Of a DNA stretch of 63,219 bases, positions 52,384 to 61,654 are shown piece after piece. The notes under the pieces were generated by a model. It saw nothing but the letters and a program-made list of their open reading frames with translations, did no database searches and had not been told where the DNA came from. Every line of letters starts with the position of its first letter. Position 1 is the stretch's first letter. Made by a program: the position numbers and the translations under genes. The stretch comes from Bacteroidota bacterium (GTDB taxonomy: Bacteria > Bacteroidota > Bacteroidia > JABDFU01), in contig JABDFU010000007.1 in assembly GCA_013286385.1 (NCBI GenBank), forward strand, positions 7,633-70,851. The letters are read 5' to 3'.

Positions 52384-52847
52384 TGGGGAATCCAATGAAC
52401 AGTTATAAATATAAAATTGCAATGAGACAACTTGGTAAAGGACTGCTGATTTTTTTAGTGATTACATTTTCTTCGGCTCTGGCCAAAGCCCAGTGTGATA
52501 CGATTGCCAATGTTTGCGCCAAAAATATGGCCCGGCAGTTTTTGTCTGACGGACAGGAATACCGTGCATTGCTCCTGAACAGTGACGAAACAGCCGAGTT
52601 TCATTCTACATTTTATGGCGGAACAACATACCGGGTGGTTGCCTGCAGCGGTATGGGAGACGGCAATCTGGTTTTCTCTGTTTTCGACAGTGACCGCAAC
52701 CTGCTTTTCACCAACAGTGACTACAAAAATGCACCCTACTGGGACTTCAAAGTTAATTCAACACTGGATTGCATTATTGAAGCCCGTCTGGGAGGAGAAA
52801 ATCAGGGTTCAGGCTGCGCTGTGGTATTGATTGGATTTAAACAATAA
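52380..52847 (+). CDS. Small secreted protein of unknown function
   Basis: 155 residues starting at ATG 52380 inside the previous stop. A signal sequence GLLIFLVITFSSALAKAQ is preceded by a basic stretch (YKYKIAMRQLGKG); several Met codons exist and the start is uncertain. The mature domain is beta-rich with four or five Cys (CDTIANVC, VVACSGMGDG, LDCIIEA, GSGCAVV), suggesting disulfides in the periplasm. Not recognised. Coupled to the lipoprotein gene and 42 bases upstream of the ABC transporter gene. Confidence 0.75.
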   Translation: MMGNPMNSYKYKIAMRQLGKGLLIFLVITFSSALAKAQCDTIANVCAKNMARQFLSDGQEYRALLLNSDETAEFHSTFYGGTTYRVVACSGMGDGNLVFSVFDSDRNLLFTNSDYKNAPYWDFKVNSTLDCIIEARLGGENQGSGCAVVLIGFKQ

Positions 52848-52889
52848 TTCTTTAGCTCTTATAAAAGGGCCTAATACAGTTGACTTCAG

Positions 52890-55800
52890 ATGAGTGAACG
52901 GATACTCAAAGCCCTTATGCAACTCTTTGCAATTATTGCAAGGGTAGACGGAGTTAACAATACCGGGAGAGACATTGTTCAGTCTTTCCTGAAACAACAG
53001 CTGAACCAGGAATTGGTTGACCAATACCTGGCCCTTTTTGATGAATTTCTTGAATCCCATCATCAGGTTGCCAAGAAAAAAGACGGATCAGCCAAACGAA
53101 CTTCTCTCAATTCGGTAAAAGTTCTTAAGATCTGCACACAGATAAATTCAGAGCTGACCCAGACTCAAAAGGTAGTTGTACTTATCCGCCTTATCGAATT
53201 TATTAACTCCAATCAGGAAATAAGTGAACAGGAACTGGAATTCGTTAATACTGTTGCTGAAACGTTCAATATAGAGCCGGGAGAGTATAAGAGTTGCATG
53301 GCTTTTGTGAGGACCGGGGGTTCCCGTACTCTTGATACCGCTGAAATTCTGGTTGTAAACGGCGAAACAGACAGCGCCTTCAAAAATGCCCGTCACATTT
53401 ACTCCGACGGAATAAACGGAGAATTGAGAATTTTACGCATTGCAAGCGTTGGCATGTATGCTCTTCGTTATTTCGGAACGAGCGAACTGAACCTCAACGG
53501 CCAGGGCATTAAACAAGAAACGGTTTATATATTGACCCACGGATGTTCCATCCGGAGTTCAAAAGTAAAGCCAATCTATTACAGTGACATCATCAGTTCC
53601 TTTCTCAGCGACAAAACCAAAGCGAAAATAACGTTCAGCGCCAAGAATCTGGAATACAAATTTAAAGGCGGAAAGCTTGGTTTGAGGAATATCAACATTA
53701 CTGAAGATTCCGGAAAACTGATAGGCATAATGGGGGGCAGCGGAGCCGGAAAATCAACACTGCTGAACGTACTCAACAGCAACGAAGTTCCCAGCGGCGG
53801 TGGCGTTTACATTAACGGGATCAACATCCATACCGAAAAAGAAAAAATTGAAGGTGTTATCGGTCATATTTCCCAGGATGACCTGCTGATTGAAGAATTG
53901 ACCGTTTCGCAAAATCTGTTTTACAACGCCAAACTTTGCTTCGGTACTATGCCGGATGAGCAAATTACCAAGATGGTTTTGAATTTGCTTACCGATCTCG
54001 GTCTGTATGAAACCCGTGACCTGAAGGTGGGAAGCCCGCTGGAAAAAACAATCAGCGGAGGCCAGCGTAAGCGGTTAAATATTGCACTGGAACTTATCCG
54101 TGAACCAGCCGTACTCTTTGTAGATGAACCTACTTCCGGACTTTCTTCCCGCGACTCTGAAAACATAATGGACCTTTTAAAGGAATTGGCTTTAAAAGGC
54201 AAATTGGTTTTTGTTGTCATACACCAGCCGTCCTCTGAAATATTTAAGATGTTTGACAAGCTGATGATTCTCGATGTGGGGGGCTATCCGATTTATTATG
54301 GAAATCCCGTAGATGCGGTCATTTACTTTAAAACAATCATCAACCATGTAAACAGCAACGAAAGCGAATGCGTTACCTGTGGAAACGTCAATCCTGAACT
54401 CATCTTTAATATTATTGAATCCAAAGTATTGGATGAGTATGGAAACCTTACGCACAGCCGAAAAGTATCACCGGTTGAATGGAACAAATATTACGTCGAA
54501 CAGATTGAAAACAGGATTCCTCCGGTCGAAGCACATACAGCGCTGCCTGAAACGACACTTAAAATACCATCCAAATTCAAACAGTTTAAAGTCTTTATTA
54601 CCCGTGATGTTTTGTCAAAACTCACCAACAAACAGTATCTGGCTATAAATCTGATTGAGTCGCCTTTGCTTGCCTTTATTCTGTCCTACCTGGTTAAATT
54701 TTACAGTACAGATGCGTCCAACAAGACAGGCTACATTTTCAGGGAAAATGAAAACCTGGTGGCCTACCTGTTTATGTCCGTCGTGGTAGCGCTGTTTATC
54801 GGATTAACAGTGAGCGCTGAAGAAATTATCCGCGACCGTAAAATTCTTAAACGGGAATCCTTTCTGAATTTGAGCCGGATCAGCTATCTGTTTTCGAAAA
54901 TTTCAATCATGTTTTTACTTTCGGCAATACAAACAACTCTTTTTGTCCTGGTAGGTAACTCGATTCTGGAAATCAAAGGAATGTTTCTCGATTATTTTCT
55001 GGTTCTGTTCACCACCTCCTGTTTTGCCAATATGCTGGGGCTTAATATTTCTGCCAGTTTCAATTCAGCGGTGACCATCTACATTCTTATCCCGTTCCTC
55101 ATTATTCCCCAATTGTTGCTCAGTGGTGTCATTGTTAAATTTGACAAACTGAACCCCGCCATTACCTCACAAAGTAACGTACCGCTTGCAGGAGAAATCA
55201 TGGCCTCCCGCTGGGCTTTCGAAGCACTGGCGGTAAACCAGTACAAAAACAACAAATCCGAACAAAGTTTTTACAGGTACGACAAGGCTCTTTCTTCAGC
55301 AGATTTCAAGAAAAATTACTGGCTCCCTAAAATAAGGGCGAAAATTGATCGCTGTGAAGCCAACCTGAAAACGACAACCAACAATCAGGAATTTGCAGAT
55401 GATCTTAAATTGATTGCTACTGAAATAAAAAAAGAAAAGCTTGTTTGTCCGAATGTTGTTTTCCAGGCGACTGACCAATTGACTCCTGACAAATTCACAA
55501 GTTCTACAATCGTTCAGCTTCGCGATTACACAAACAAGCTGAATACCCTCTATATTCACAAATACATAAGTGCAAGTGACCAGCACGATCAACTGATCAA
55601 TAAACTTACCGGAGACGACAAGGATGCCTATATCAGAGACCTGAACAATTACTCGAATGAAAACTTATCCAATCTTCTTACCAACCGAAATGATCTCTCA
55701 AAAATACTGGAAGAAAATGGCGAGCTTATTCAACGGGCAGATCCCATTTACCTGGACCCCACCTCCAATTACGCAAGGGCGCATTTTTTCGCTCCCCGCA

Positions 55801-55970
55801 AGAAGCTTTTAGGGACCTTTTACGACACCTATACACTGAACATTTGTGTGATCTGGATGATGTCCCTGATAATGGCAATAACCCTCTACTTTGATTTGCT
55901 TAAGAAACTGCTGGATGCAATTGAAGATCTGGCGGGACGATTTTCCAAGAAACAACAACAACCCGGCTGA
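52890..55970 (+). CDS. ABC transporter (ABCG-like, ATPase-permease fusion) with TerB-like and FHA-like N-terminal domains
   Basis: 1026 residues. Residues 1-140: an all-helical TerB-like domain (LFAIIARVDGVNNTG; NSNQEISEQELEFVNTVAET). Residues about 150-240: a beta-rich FHA-like segment (RILRIASVGMYALRYFG; ILTHGCSIRSSKVKPIYYSD). ATPase from 250: Walker A GIMGGSGAGKSTLLN (280-294), Q-loop region GHISQDDLL, signature TISGGQRKRLNIAL (about 387) and Walker B AVLFVDEPTSGL. From about 590 an ABCG-type membrane domain with six helices; a soluble segment of roughly 190 residues precedes the last one. Intracellular TerB/FHA parts suggest regulated activity. Exported substrate is unknown. Confidence 0.88.
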   Translation: MSERILKALMQLFAIIARVDGVNNTGRDIVQSFLKQQLNQELVDQYLALFDEFLESHHQVAKKKDGSAKRTSLNSVKVLKICTQINSELTQTQKVVVLIRLIEFINSNQEISEQELEFVNTVAETFNIEPGEYKSCMAFVRTGGSRTLDTAEILVVNGETDSAFKNARHIYSDGINGELRILRIASVGMYALRYFGTSELNLNGQGIKQETVYILTHGCSIRSSKVKPIYYSDIISSFLSDKTKAKITFSAKNLEYKFKGGKLGLRNINITEDSGKLIGIMGGSGAGKSTLLNVLNSNEVPSGGGVYINGINIHTEKEKIEGVIGHISQDDLLIEELTVSQNLFYNAKLCFGTMPDEQITKMVLNLLTDLGLYETRDLKVGSPLEKTISGGQRKRLNIALELIREPAVLFVDEPTSGLSSRDSENIMDLLKELALKGKLVFVVIHQPSSEIFKMFDKLMILDVGGYPIYYGNPVDAVIYFKTIINHVNSNESECVTCGNVNPELIFNIIESKVLDEYGNLTHSRKVSPVEWNKYYVEQIENRIPPVEAHTALPETTLKIPSKFKQFKVFITRDVLSKLTNKQYLAINLIESPLLAFILSYLVKFYSTDASNKTGYIFRENENLVAYLFMSVVVALFIGLTVSAEEIIRDRKILKRESFLNLSRISYLFSKISIMFLLSAIQTTLFVLVGNSILEIKGMFLDYFLVLFTTSCFANMLGLNISASFNSAVTIYILIPFLIIPQLLLSGVIVKFDKLNPAITSQSNVPLAGEIMASRWAFEALAVNQYKNNKSEQSFYRYDKALSSADFKKNYWLPKIRAKIDRCEANLKTTTNNQEFADDLKLIATEIKKEKLVCPNVVFQATDQLTPDKFTSSTIVQLRDYTNKLNTLYIHKYISASDQHDQLINKLTGDDKDAYIRDLNNYSNENLSNLLTNRNDLSKILEENGELIQRADPIYLDPTSNYARAHFFAPRKKLLGTFYDTYTLNICVIWMMSLIMAITLYFDLLKKLLDAIEDLAGRFSKKQQQPG

Positions 55971-55972
55971 TT

Positions 55973-57256
55973 TTACGTCACCTTTACCAAAAAGTAATTC
56001 TTTTTGCCTTTTTGGACCAGGATGTATTTGTTGTTCAGCAATTCCTTCCCGCTTAGAATATAAGCAACGTCCTCAAGCCTGATTTTGTTAATAGATACGC
56101 CTCCGCCGGCAATCATTTTCCGGGCCTCTCCTTTGGAAGCAAAAATTCCTGTCCGTTCTGATAAAAAATCAACTGCCGGAAAGCCCTTCTCAAGTTCAGC
56201 TTTTGCGACTTCCACCTGGGGAACGCCCTCAAAAACAGACAACAAATCCTGTTCAGACAATTGAGACAGACTCTCTGTTGTGCCTTTTCCAAATAATATT
56301 CCGGATGCTTCAAGGGCCGAAAGGTAGGCGGATTCAGAATGAACTCTGATTGTAACGTCCTTTGCCAGGGCATTTTGAAGAATTCTCCGTCCAGGATCTT
56401 TCAGGTGCTCATTTTCCAGAGCGGCGACCTCTTCCTTTGAGAGTAGGGTGAATATCCGGATATACTGTTGCGCATCCTCATCTGAAGCGTTCAGCCAAAA
56501 TTGAAAAAACCGGTAAGGGGACGTTTTAGCTGCATCCAGCCAGACATTCCCGCTTTCTGATTTGCCGAATTTTGTTCCGTCGGATTTCTTTATCAGAGGA
56601 GTCGTCAGGGCAAAGGCCTCCCCGCTTCCCTTCCTTCGGATCAGTTCGGTTCCGGTAACGATATTTCCCCACTGGTCAGATCCCCCCATCTGAACTTTCA
56701 CGCCTTTGTTTTTCCAGAGGTAATAAAAATCAAAACCCTGGACAAGCTGATAACTGAATTCGGTAAACGACATGCCCGATCCCATACGATTCTGAACAGA
56801 ATCTTTCGCCAGCATGTAATTGATAGAAATGTGCTTGCCCACATCCCTTATAAAATCGAGAAAAGAAAACGTTTTAAACCAGTCAAAATTATTTACAATT
56901 TCAGCTGAATTGGATCCGCAATTAAAATCAAGAAATTTCTCCAATTGTCTTTTCTGACAATCCAGGTTATGTTTCAACTGATGTTCGTCCAGCAAATTTC
57001 GTTCCTGACTTTTACCCGAAGGGTCCCCCACCATTCCCGTTGCGCCTCCCACAAGGGCAATGGGTTTGTGTCCTGCCCTTTGAAAATGAACCAGAGTCAT
57101 TACCTGAACCAGGTTCCCAACCCCGAGTGAATCGGCAGTCGGGTCAAAACCAATGTAGCCGCTGCAGCTTTCTTTAGCCAGCAATTCTTCAGTTCCCGGA
57201 ATGCAGTCGTGCAGGAGGCCTCTCCATTTTAACTCTTCTACAAAATTTCGTACCAT
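55973..57256 (-). CDS. tyrS: Tyrosyl-tRNA synthetase with altered HIGH motif
   Basis: Charges tRNA-Tyr. 427 residues, class I: N-terminal Rossmann domain with [27 protein letters not shown], tyrosine-binding [29 protein letters not shown], and the second signature [15 protein letters not shown] (KMSKS equivalent). A C-terminal S4 RNA-binding domain contains [20 protein letters not shown]. Odd: the HIGH position reads SLGVGNLV (43-50), with Gly45 where the catalytic His is expected; the codons CTC GGG GTT GGG AAC are clear. The rest of the protein is ordinary, so it should fold. Its stop is two bases from the convergent ABC gene stop. Confidence 0.94.
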   Translation of the reverse strand: MVRNFVEELKWRGLLHDCIPGTEELLAKESCSGYIGFDPTADSLGVGNLVQVMTLVHFQRAGHKPIALVGGATGMVGDPSGKSQERNLLDEHQLKHNLDCQKRQLEKFLDFNCGSNSAEIVNNFDWFKTFSFLDFIRDVGKHISINYMLAKDSVQNRMGSGMSFTEFSYQLVQGFDFYYLWKNKGVKVQMGGSDQWGNIVTGTELIRRKGSGEAFALTTPLIKKSDGTKFGKSESGNVWLDAAKTSPYRFFQFWLNASDEDAQQYIRIFTLLSKEEVAALENEHLKDPGRRILQNALAKDVTIRVHSESAYLSALEASGILFGKGTTESLSQLSEQDLLSVFEGVPQVEVAKAELEKGFPAVDFLSERTGIFASKGEARKMIAGGGVSINKIRLEDVAYILSGKELLNNKYILVQKGKKNYFLVKVT

Positions 57257-57282
57257 TGTTTAAAATTACATAAAAAAAACGG

Positions 57283-58317
57283 ATGGTATTTGTTACCGGT
57301 GCAAGCGGATTGGTGGGCTCGCATATACTTATTCAATTACTTAAAGCTGGGAAAAAGGTAAGAGCACTCAGGCGACCCGGCAGTCCGGTCATCCAGGCAA
57401 CGAAGACTCTCGGCCGCTACCATCTGGAGAACCGACTGGAGAACCAACAGGAGAAGAACCCGAACATTCAGGAGCTTCAATGGGTGGATGGGGATCTTAA
57501 CGATGTACACCTGCTGATTGAAATGCTGCAAAATTGCACTGAAGTATACCACTGTGCAGCTTTGGTCTCTTTTGATCCGAAAGACAAAGAACTGCTTTTT
57601 CAGACCAATGCGGTCGGAACCGAAAATATGGTCAATGCGGCACTCGCAGCCGGAATAAAAAAATTCTGCCACGTCAGCTCAGTGGCCACACTGGGATCCT
57701 CAGAGAAAGAAATATCAGAAGAGTCTCCATGGAAATCCTCACCCGAAACCAGTATTTATGCCATCAGCAAATATGCAGCGGAACGGGAAGTTTTCAGAGG
57801 AATGGAAGAAGGCCTGCCTTCAGTAATTGTGAACCCTTCCATCATCCTGGGGCCGGGCAACTGGAAGACCGGAAGTTCTCAGCTCTTTTCCAGAGCGCAC
57901 AAGGGAATGAAGTTTTTTACCGCCGGCTCCTCCGGTTTTGTAGACGTAAGAGACCTGGCTGCAATAATGGTAAAACTAATGAACAAAAATACCTTTGGCG
58001 GGCGCTTTATCGTTTCAGCAGAAAACCTGACGTACAAAAATTTCTTTGACCTCCTTTGCAGTGCTTTAAACAGGCCGGTTCCTGCTATTGAAGCCGGTCA
58101 AGTACTAAGCATCCTGGCTCAAAAAGCCGAACAATTCAGAAGCAGCTTGTTAAATGAAAAACCTTTACTTACCAGGGAAACAGTTCGCACAGCTCTGAAA
58201 CAAAAAAGGTATGCCAATGCTAAAATAAAATCTGAACTCGGATTCGAATTCATGCCTATCCAAAAAACCATAGAGGAAACCTGCAGGTTATTTCAATCCG
58301 ATTTGCTTTCTGCTTAA
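57283..58317 (+). CDS. NAD-dependent epimerase/dehydratase (extended SDR)
   Basis: 344 residues. Rossmann motif MVFVTGASGLVGSHILIQLL at the N-terminus, catalytic Ser in CHVSSVATLG, and YAISKYAAE with YxxxK. The CAALVSFDPKDKELLFQTNA segment and GFVDVRDLAAIMVKLMNK belong to the dihydroflavonol-reductase/sugar-nucleotide type. A short in-frame repeat (57424-57459) encodes LENRLENQQEKN in the region between the second and third beta-strands. Divergent from tyrS; no good promoter is seen in the 26-base gap. Its 3' end overlaps DUF4296 by 30 bases. Substrate unknown. Confidence 0.86.
   Translation: MVFVTGASGLVGSHILIQLLKAGKKVRALRRPGSPVIQATKTLGRYHLENRLENQQEKNPNIQELQWVDGDLNDVHLLIEMLQNCTEVYHCAALVSFDPKDKELLFQTNAVGTENMVNAALAAGIKKFCHVSSVATLGSSEKEISEESPWKSSPETSIYAISKYAAEREVFRGMEEGLPSVIVNPSIILGPGNWKTGSSQLFSRAHKGMKFFTAGSSGFVDVRDLAAIMVKLMNKNTFGGRFIVSAENLTYKNFFDLLCSALNRPVPAIEAGQVLSILAQKAEQFRSSLLNEKPLLTRETVRTALKQKRYANAKIKSELGFEFMPIQKTIEETCRLFQSDLLSA
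57424..57459 (+). repeat. 12-bp repeat x3 inside the epimerase gene
   Basis: ctggagaaccga, ctggagaaccaa and the diverged caggagaagaac follow each other in frame, giving LENR-LENQ-QEKN. It is probably a short slippage expansion in a surface loop. Confidence 0.7.
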
Positions 58318-58653
58318 TTCTGAAATCACCTGCTCGTATAGTTTGGCAAGCAAATCCGGATGTGCGCAGTAAAAGGCCATACTCCTGTCATAAGCCGAAC
58401 GGGTGGTATGATGTGACTCAAAAATCCGGTAACAGGTAACCGGGTGCGCTGCATTCGCATTTCCTTTTACTGTCCCGTTTATCATTCCCTGATCAATGCT
58501 GGCTTCAAGCAAATGAATATCCACCAGTAAGCTAACCATTGAATCCTTCGGTAAAACTGTAGCTGGAATAACCACGGGAGCATTGGAGGAGGTGCAGGCA
58601 ACCAGAACCGAAAAAACGGAGAACAACACTGATCTTTTACCCCTGTTATGCAT
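58288..58653 (-). CDS. DUF4296 lipoprotein
   Basis: 121 residues of the Bacteroidota DUF4296 family. Signal FSVFSVLVACTSSNAPVV has a lipobox-like VLVAC (Cys20). The domain: DSMVSLLVDIHLLEASIDQG, then helical ESHHTTRSAYDRSMAFYCAH and LLAKLYEQVISEL. Family members are small lipoproteins of unknown role. The ATG at 58653 is below a TTG-N18-TATCTTTG promoter. It overlaps the 3' end of the convergent epimerase gene. Confidence 0.82.
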   Translation of the reverse strand: MHNRGKRSVLFSVFSVLVACTSSNAPVVIPATVLPKDSMVSLLVDIHLLEASIDQGMINGTVKGNANAAHPVTCYRIFESHHTTRSAYDRSMAFYCAHPDLLAKLYEQVISELSRKQIGLK

Positions 58654-58673
58654 TCGAGCAATTCGTTACCTGA

Positions 58674-58681
58674 CAAAGATA
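58674..58681 (-). promoter_or_regulatory. Promoter of the DUF4296 gene (TTG-N18-TATCTTTG)
   Basis: Exact -7 element; the -33 TTG is on the reverse strand of 58700-58702, eighteen bases away. The best-formed two-part promoter in the window. Confidence 0.7.
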
Positions 58682-58712
58682 AGTTTAAAGAACGGCTTCC
58701 AAAATTATACGC

Positions 58713-58720
58713 TAACTTTG
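58713..58720 (+). promoter_or_regulatory. Bacteroidota -7 element (TAACTTTG) for the SDR
   Basis: Exact TAnnTTTG match ending eight bases before the ATG at 58728; transcript would be almost leaderless. Confidence 0.55.
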
Positions 58721-58727
58721 CAGACCA

Positions 58728-59525
58728 ATGATGGATTTTAAAGGTAAAGTTGTATGGCTGACCGGAGCCTCTTCGGGCATCGGAGAAGCGCTTGCCTGCG
58801 CATTAGCTGCTCAGGGAGCTCAGCTTGTGCTGTCTTCCCGCAGGGTAGCAGAACTCGAACGGGTAAAAGAGCTATGCAAACTGCAGGACCACAATTGCCT
58901 GATTTTGCCTTTCGATCTTTGCGATACTTCGGGGGTGGACAAACTGACCAGTCTCATTGTTTCCAAATTCGGCAAAATTGACCTGCTGATCAACAACGGG
59001 GGAATCAGCCAACGATCCCTTGCCAGGGATACGGCCCTGGAAATTGACCGCCGACTAATGGAAACGAATTATTTCTCAGCGGTAGCGCTAAGCAAAAGCG
59101 TTCTTCCCCAAATGATTAAGCAAGGAAGCGGCCATATTGCGACCGTGAGCAGCATCTCGGGAAAATTCGGGTTTTTCCTTCGCTCCGCTTACTCGGCTTC
59201 AAAACACGCCCTGCATGGATTTTTCGAATCCCTCCGGCTTGAAGTTCATCCTTACAACATTGCTATTACCCTGATTTGTCCCGGTAAAATAAATACAGCA
59301 ATTGCTCTGAATGCGATCAACGAAAAGGGCGAAAAAAACAACAAAGAAGCCTTCAGCAGATTCAAGGGATTAAGCGCATCTGAATGCGCTGCTCAGATCA
59401 TCCGTGCCATCCAAAAAAACAAAGTGGAGGTCTTCATCGGCGGAAAGGAGCTAAGAGCAATCCGCATCAAACGTTTTTTTCCAGGCTTATTTTTCAGACT
59501 TATTCTCCGGCAAAAAATTGAATAA
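58728..59525 (+). CDS. Classical short-chain dehydrogenase/reductase
   Basis: 265 residues. TGASSGIGEALACALAAQGA (12-31) is the NAD(P)-binding motif and LINNGGIS the NNAG equivalent. The catalytic residues are Ser141/142 in ATVSSISGKFG, Tyr155 and Lys159 in YSASKHALHGFFESLRLEVH. It looks like the DHRS7-like/ketoreductase type. Its substrate is not determined. No operon partner; the gene ends convergently 26 bases from the SprB-repeat gene. Two ATG codons adjoin (58728 and 58731). Confidence 0.9.
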   Translation: MMDFKGKVVWLTGASSGIGEALACALAAQGAQLVLSSRRVAELERVKELCKLQDHNCLILPFDLCDTSGVDKLTSLIVSKFGKIDLLINNGGISQRSLARDTALEIDRRLMETNYFSAVALSKSVLPQMIKQGSGHIATVSSISGKFGFFLRSAYSASKHALHGFFESLRLEVHPYNIAITLICPGKINTAIALNAINEKGEKNNKEAFSRFKGLSASECAAQIIRAIQKNKVEVFIGGKELRAIRIKRFFPGLFFRLILRQKIE

Positions 59526-59551
59526 ATCCAGGGCCGTATTTTAACCGGCGG

Positions 59552-61561
59552 TTATTTTAAGATGCTGATAGTTCCCTTAACGGTAAATTCCTGCTGGGTT
59601 TTGATACAGGTCGCCTGAAGAATATAGATATACGTTCCGTTTCCCATGGCCTTCCCTCCTGAAGTCCCATCCCAGCCATTGGCCTGGTCCTCCGAATAAA
59701 ACAAAAGATTGCCCCAACGGTCAAAAATAGACCATGAAATTGCGGTCAATCCATTTCCTTCGATTTTAATAACATCGTTTTTCCCATCACCGTTGGGAGA
59801 AAAAACATTGGCCACAAACACATCGCTTTCATTTCCAATACAGGCAGGCTTTACCGTAACAGTAACCTTTGCCGTATCTGAACATCCAAAATTATCAGTC
59901 ACTACAAGCGTGTAGGTCGTAGTCTGAAGAGGATTGGCCTGCGTATTGGGACAACTCGAACAGGTAACGGTCAGACCCGGCAGCCATTGAAAACTGCTCC
60001 CTCCGTTTCCGCTCAATTCGGCGGTGGAACCTGCTACAATATCGGAAGGTTGGGCAGAAGCAACCGCAACCGGCAAACTGGTATTGGCTATGCTTGCCGA
60101 ATCAACAGAAGTACAGCCTCTTTTATCCGTAACGGTAACCCGGTAATTTCCGGCCGAAAGATTCCGGATGATTTGTGAAACCGAGTCATTGCTCCAGATG
60201 TAGAAATAGGGACTGGTTCCCCCGCTTGCTCCGGCGTTGATCAATCCGTTTGAGTTGCCGCAGGAAGCATCTGAATAGGTAACACTGGAGGTCAGTTCAA
60301 AAGGTTCAGAAATCACAATCAGAACCGATGCACTGCAGGAAGAGTGATCTTGTACGGTCAGGGTGTAGGTACCTGCAGCCAGCCCAGTCACCAGAACCGA
60401 AGAATCGGTTACCGGACCGGTTATGGTTGAGACCCCTTCGCTCCAGTAAAAGGTGTAGGAAGGTGTTCCGCTTGTTATCTGAACATCCACTGAACCATCC
60501 GATTTCCCGCTGCAACTCACATCCGTCTCACTTAAAATAATAAGAGATAAAGGGGTTTTATTATCCAGAGAGGCCTGCGTAATTGAACTACACCCCTTAC
60601 TGTCAACTACCGCAACCGAATAATTTCCCGACAAAAGATTTGTTGAAACAGTAGTTGGCAGTGCACTTTTTACGGTATCCCCGGTACTCCAGATAAAGGT
60701 ATATACAGGAGCTCCTCCGGAAACCAGTAAGGCGATTGCTCCGTTTGGACCGCCACAACTGCCATTCGTTGCAGTGGCTGCAATCGTCACTGGTGAAGGT
60801 TGACCCACCGTAAAGGGAATACCTGCAAAACAACCATTTGCATCGGAAAGATCAAGACTGTAAGATCCGGCAGTAAGATTGAACAACGTGTCAGATAGGG
60901 ATGATCCCGTGGCTAAAAGACCGGTACTCCAGTTAAATGTAAAAGCAGGCGTTCCGGAAGAAACCACTATCACGGCATACCCATTTGCACCTCCGAAGCA
61001 ATCCGGATTGACAACCGTATCAAGAGCTGGAACCGGACCGGGGTTATTGACTATCAAAGCCGATGAAGTACTGCTGCATCCCTTCGTGTCCGTAACTGTG
61101 AGCGTATAGCCTGAAGGGGATAAACCGGTAACCGATCCGGCAATGCCACCGTCGCTCCAGGAATAGGTATAGGGTATACTTCCCCCGGATGCCGCAGCAC
61201 TAACACTGCCGTTGATTTTTCCGCAACTTGCATTTTGCGGGTTAAGGGTAACTGTAAGAACAGCCGCAGGTCCTGTGATGAATGTTTCAATAGAATCCCT
61301 GCAACTACCGGCATCTGTTATTGTGCATCCAAAAGCTCCTGCCGGCAGCCCTGAAGCCAGTCCGGTCAGTGAGGTAGAGCCTGTACTCCAGGTGTAGGTA
61401 TAGGGGCTGGTTCCTCCAACAACGGTTAACTGGACACTTCCTGTGGAATCTCCAAAACAGTTCAGGTTCGTTTGGGAGGAAACAGAAACAGTCAGGCAGC
61501 CTGCGTAGGAAAAAGAAAAAAAGGGAAATGCAAAAAAAATAAAAAAAACTACCCGCTTCAT
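59552..61561 (-). CDS. SprB-repeat surface protein with T9SS type B C-terminal domain
   Basis: 669 residues from ATG 61561 (a longer frame upstream has no signal peptide at its start). The signal is MKRVVFFIFFAFPFFSFSYA. Then six SprB-type repeats of about 80-90 residues, each with a Cys-x-G-x3-G-S-type start and a G-T-P-Y-T-x-W-S core, for example NASCGKINGSVSAAASGG and GGTSPYTYTWSTGS. The tail has a GNGGSSFQWLPG unit and a gliding-associated sorting domain (ANVFSPNGDGKNDVIKIEGN, WSIFDRWGNLLFYS, and a final GTISILK). Expected T9SS-exported and surface-bound, in gliding or adhesion. A TAAATTTA element (61570-61577) precedes it. Confidence 0.9.
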   Translation of the reverse strand: MKRVVFFIFFAFPFFSFSYAGCLTVSVSSQTNLNCFGDSTGSVQLTVVGGTSPYTYTWSTGSTSLTGLASGLPAGAFGCTITDAGSCRDSIETFITGPAAVLTVTLNPQNASCGKINGSVSAAASGGSIPYTYSWSDGGIAGSVTGLSPSGYTLTVTDTKGCSSTSSALIVNNPGPVPALDTVVNPDCFGGANGYAVIVVSSGTPAFTFNWSTGLLATGSSLSDTLFNLTAGSYSLDLSDANGCFAGIPFTVGQPSPVTIAATATNGSCGGPNGAIALLVSGGAPVYTFIWSTGDTVKSALPTTVSTNLLSGNYSVAVVDSKGCSSITQASLDNKTPLSLIILSETDVSCSGKSDGSVDVQITSGTPSYTFYWSEGVSTITGPVTDSSVLVTGLAAGTYTLTVQDHSSCSASVLIVISEPFELTSSVTYSDASCGNSNGLINAGASGGTSPYFYIWSNDSVSQIIRNLSAGNYRVTVTDKRGCTSVDSASIANTSLPVAVASAQPSDIVAGSTAELSGNGGSSFQWLPGLTVTCSSCPNTQANPLQTTTYTLVVTDNFGCSDTAKVTVTVKPACIGNESDVFVANVFSPNGDGKNDVIKIEGNGLTAISWSIFDRWGNLLFYSEDQANGWDGTSGGKAMGNGTYIYILQATCIKTQQEFTVKGTISILK

Positions 61562-61654
61562 AACAAGACTAAATTTACAGCTTTTATGCGGACAGCATAC
61601 AAATTTTATACCGGCAGCGCCCAAACCTTGCAAATTTGGATTAACTTTAAATCC

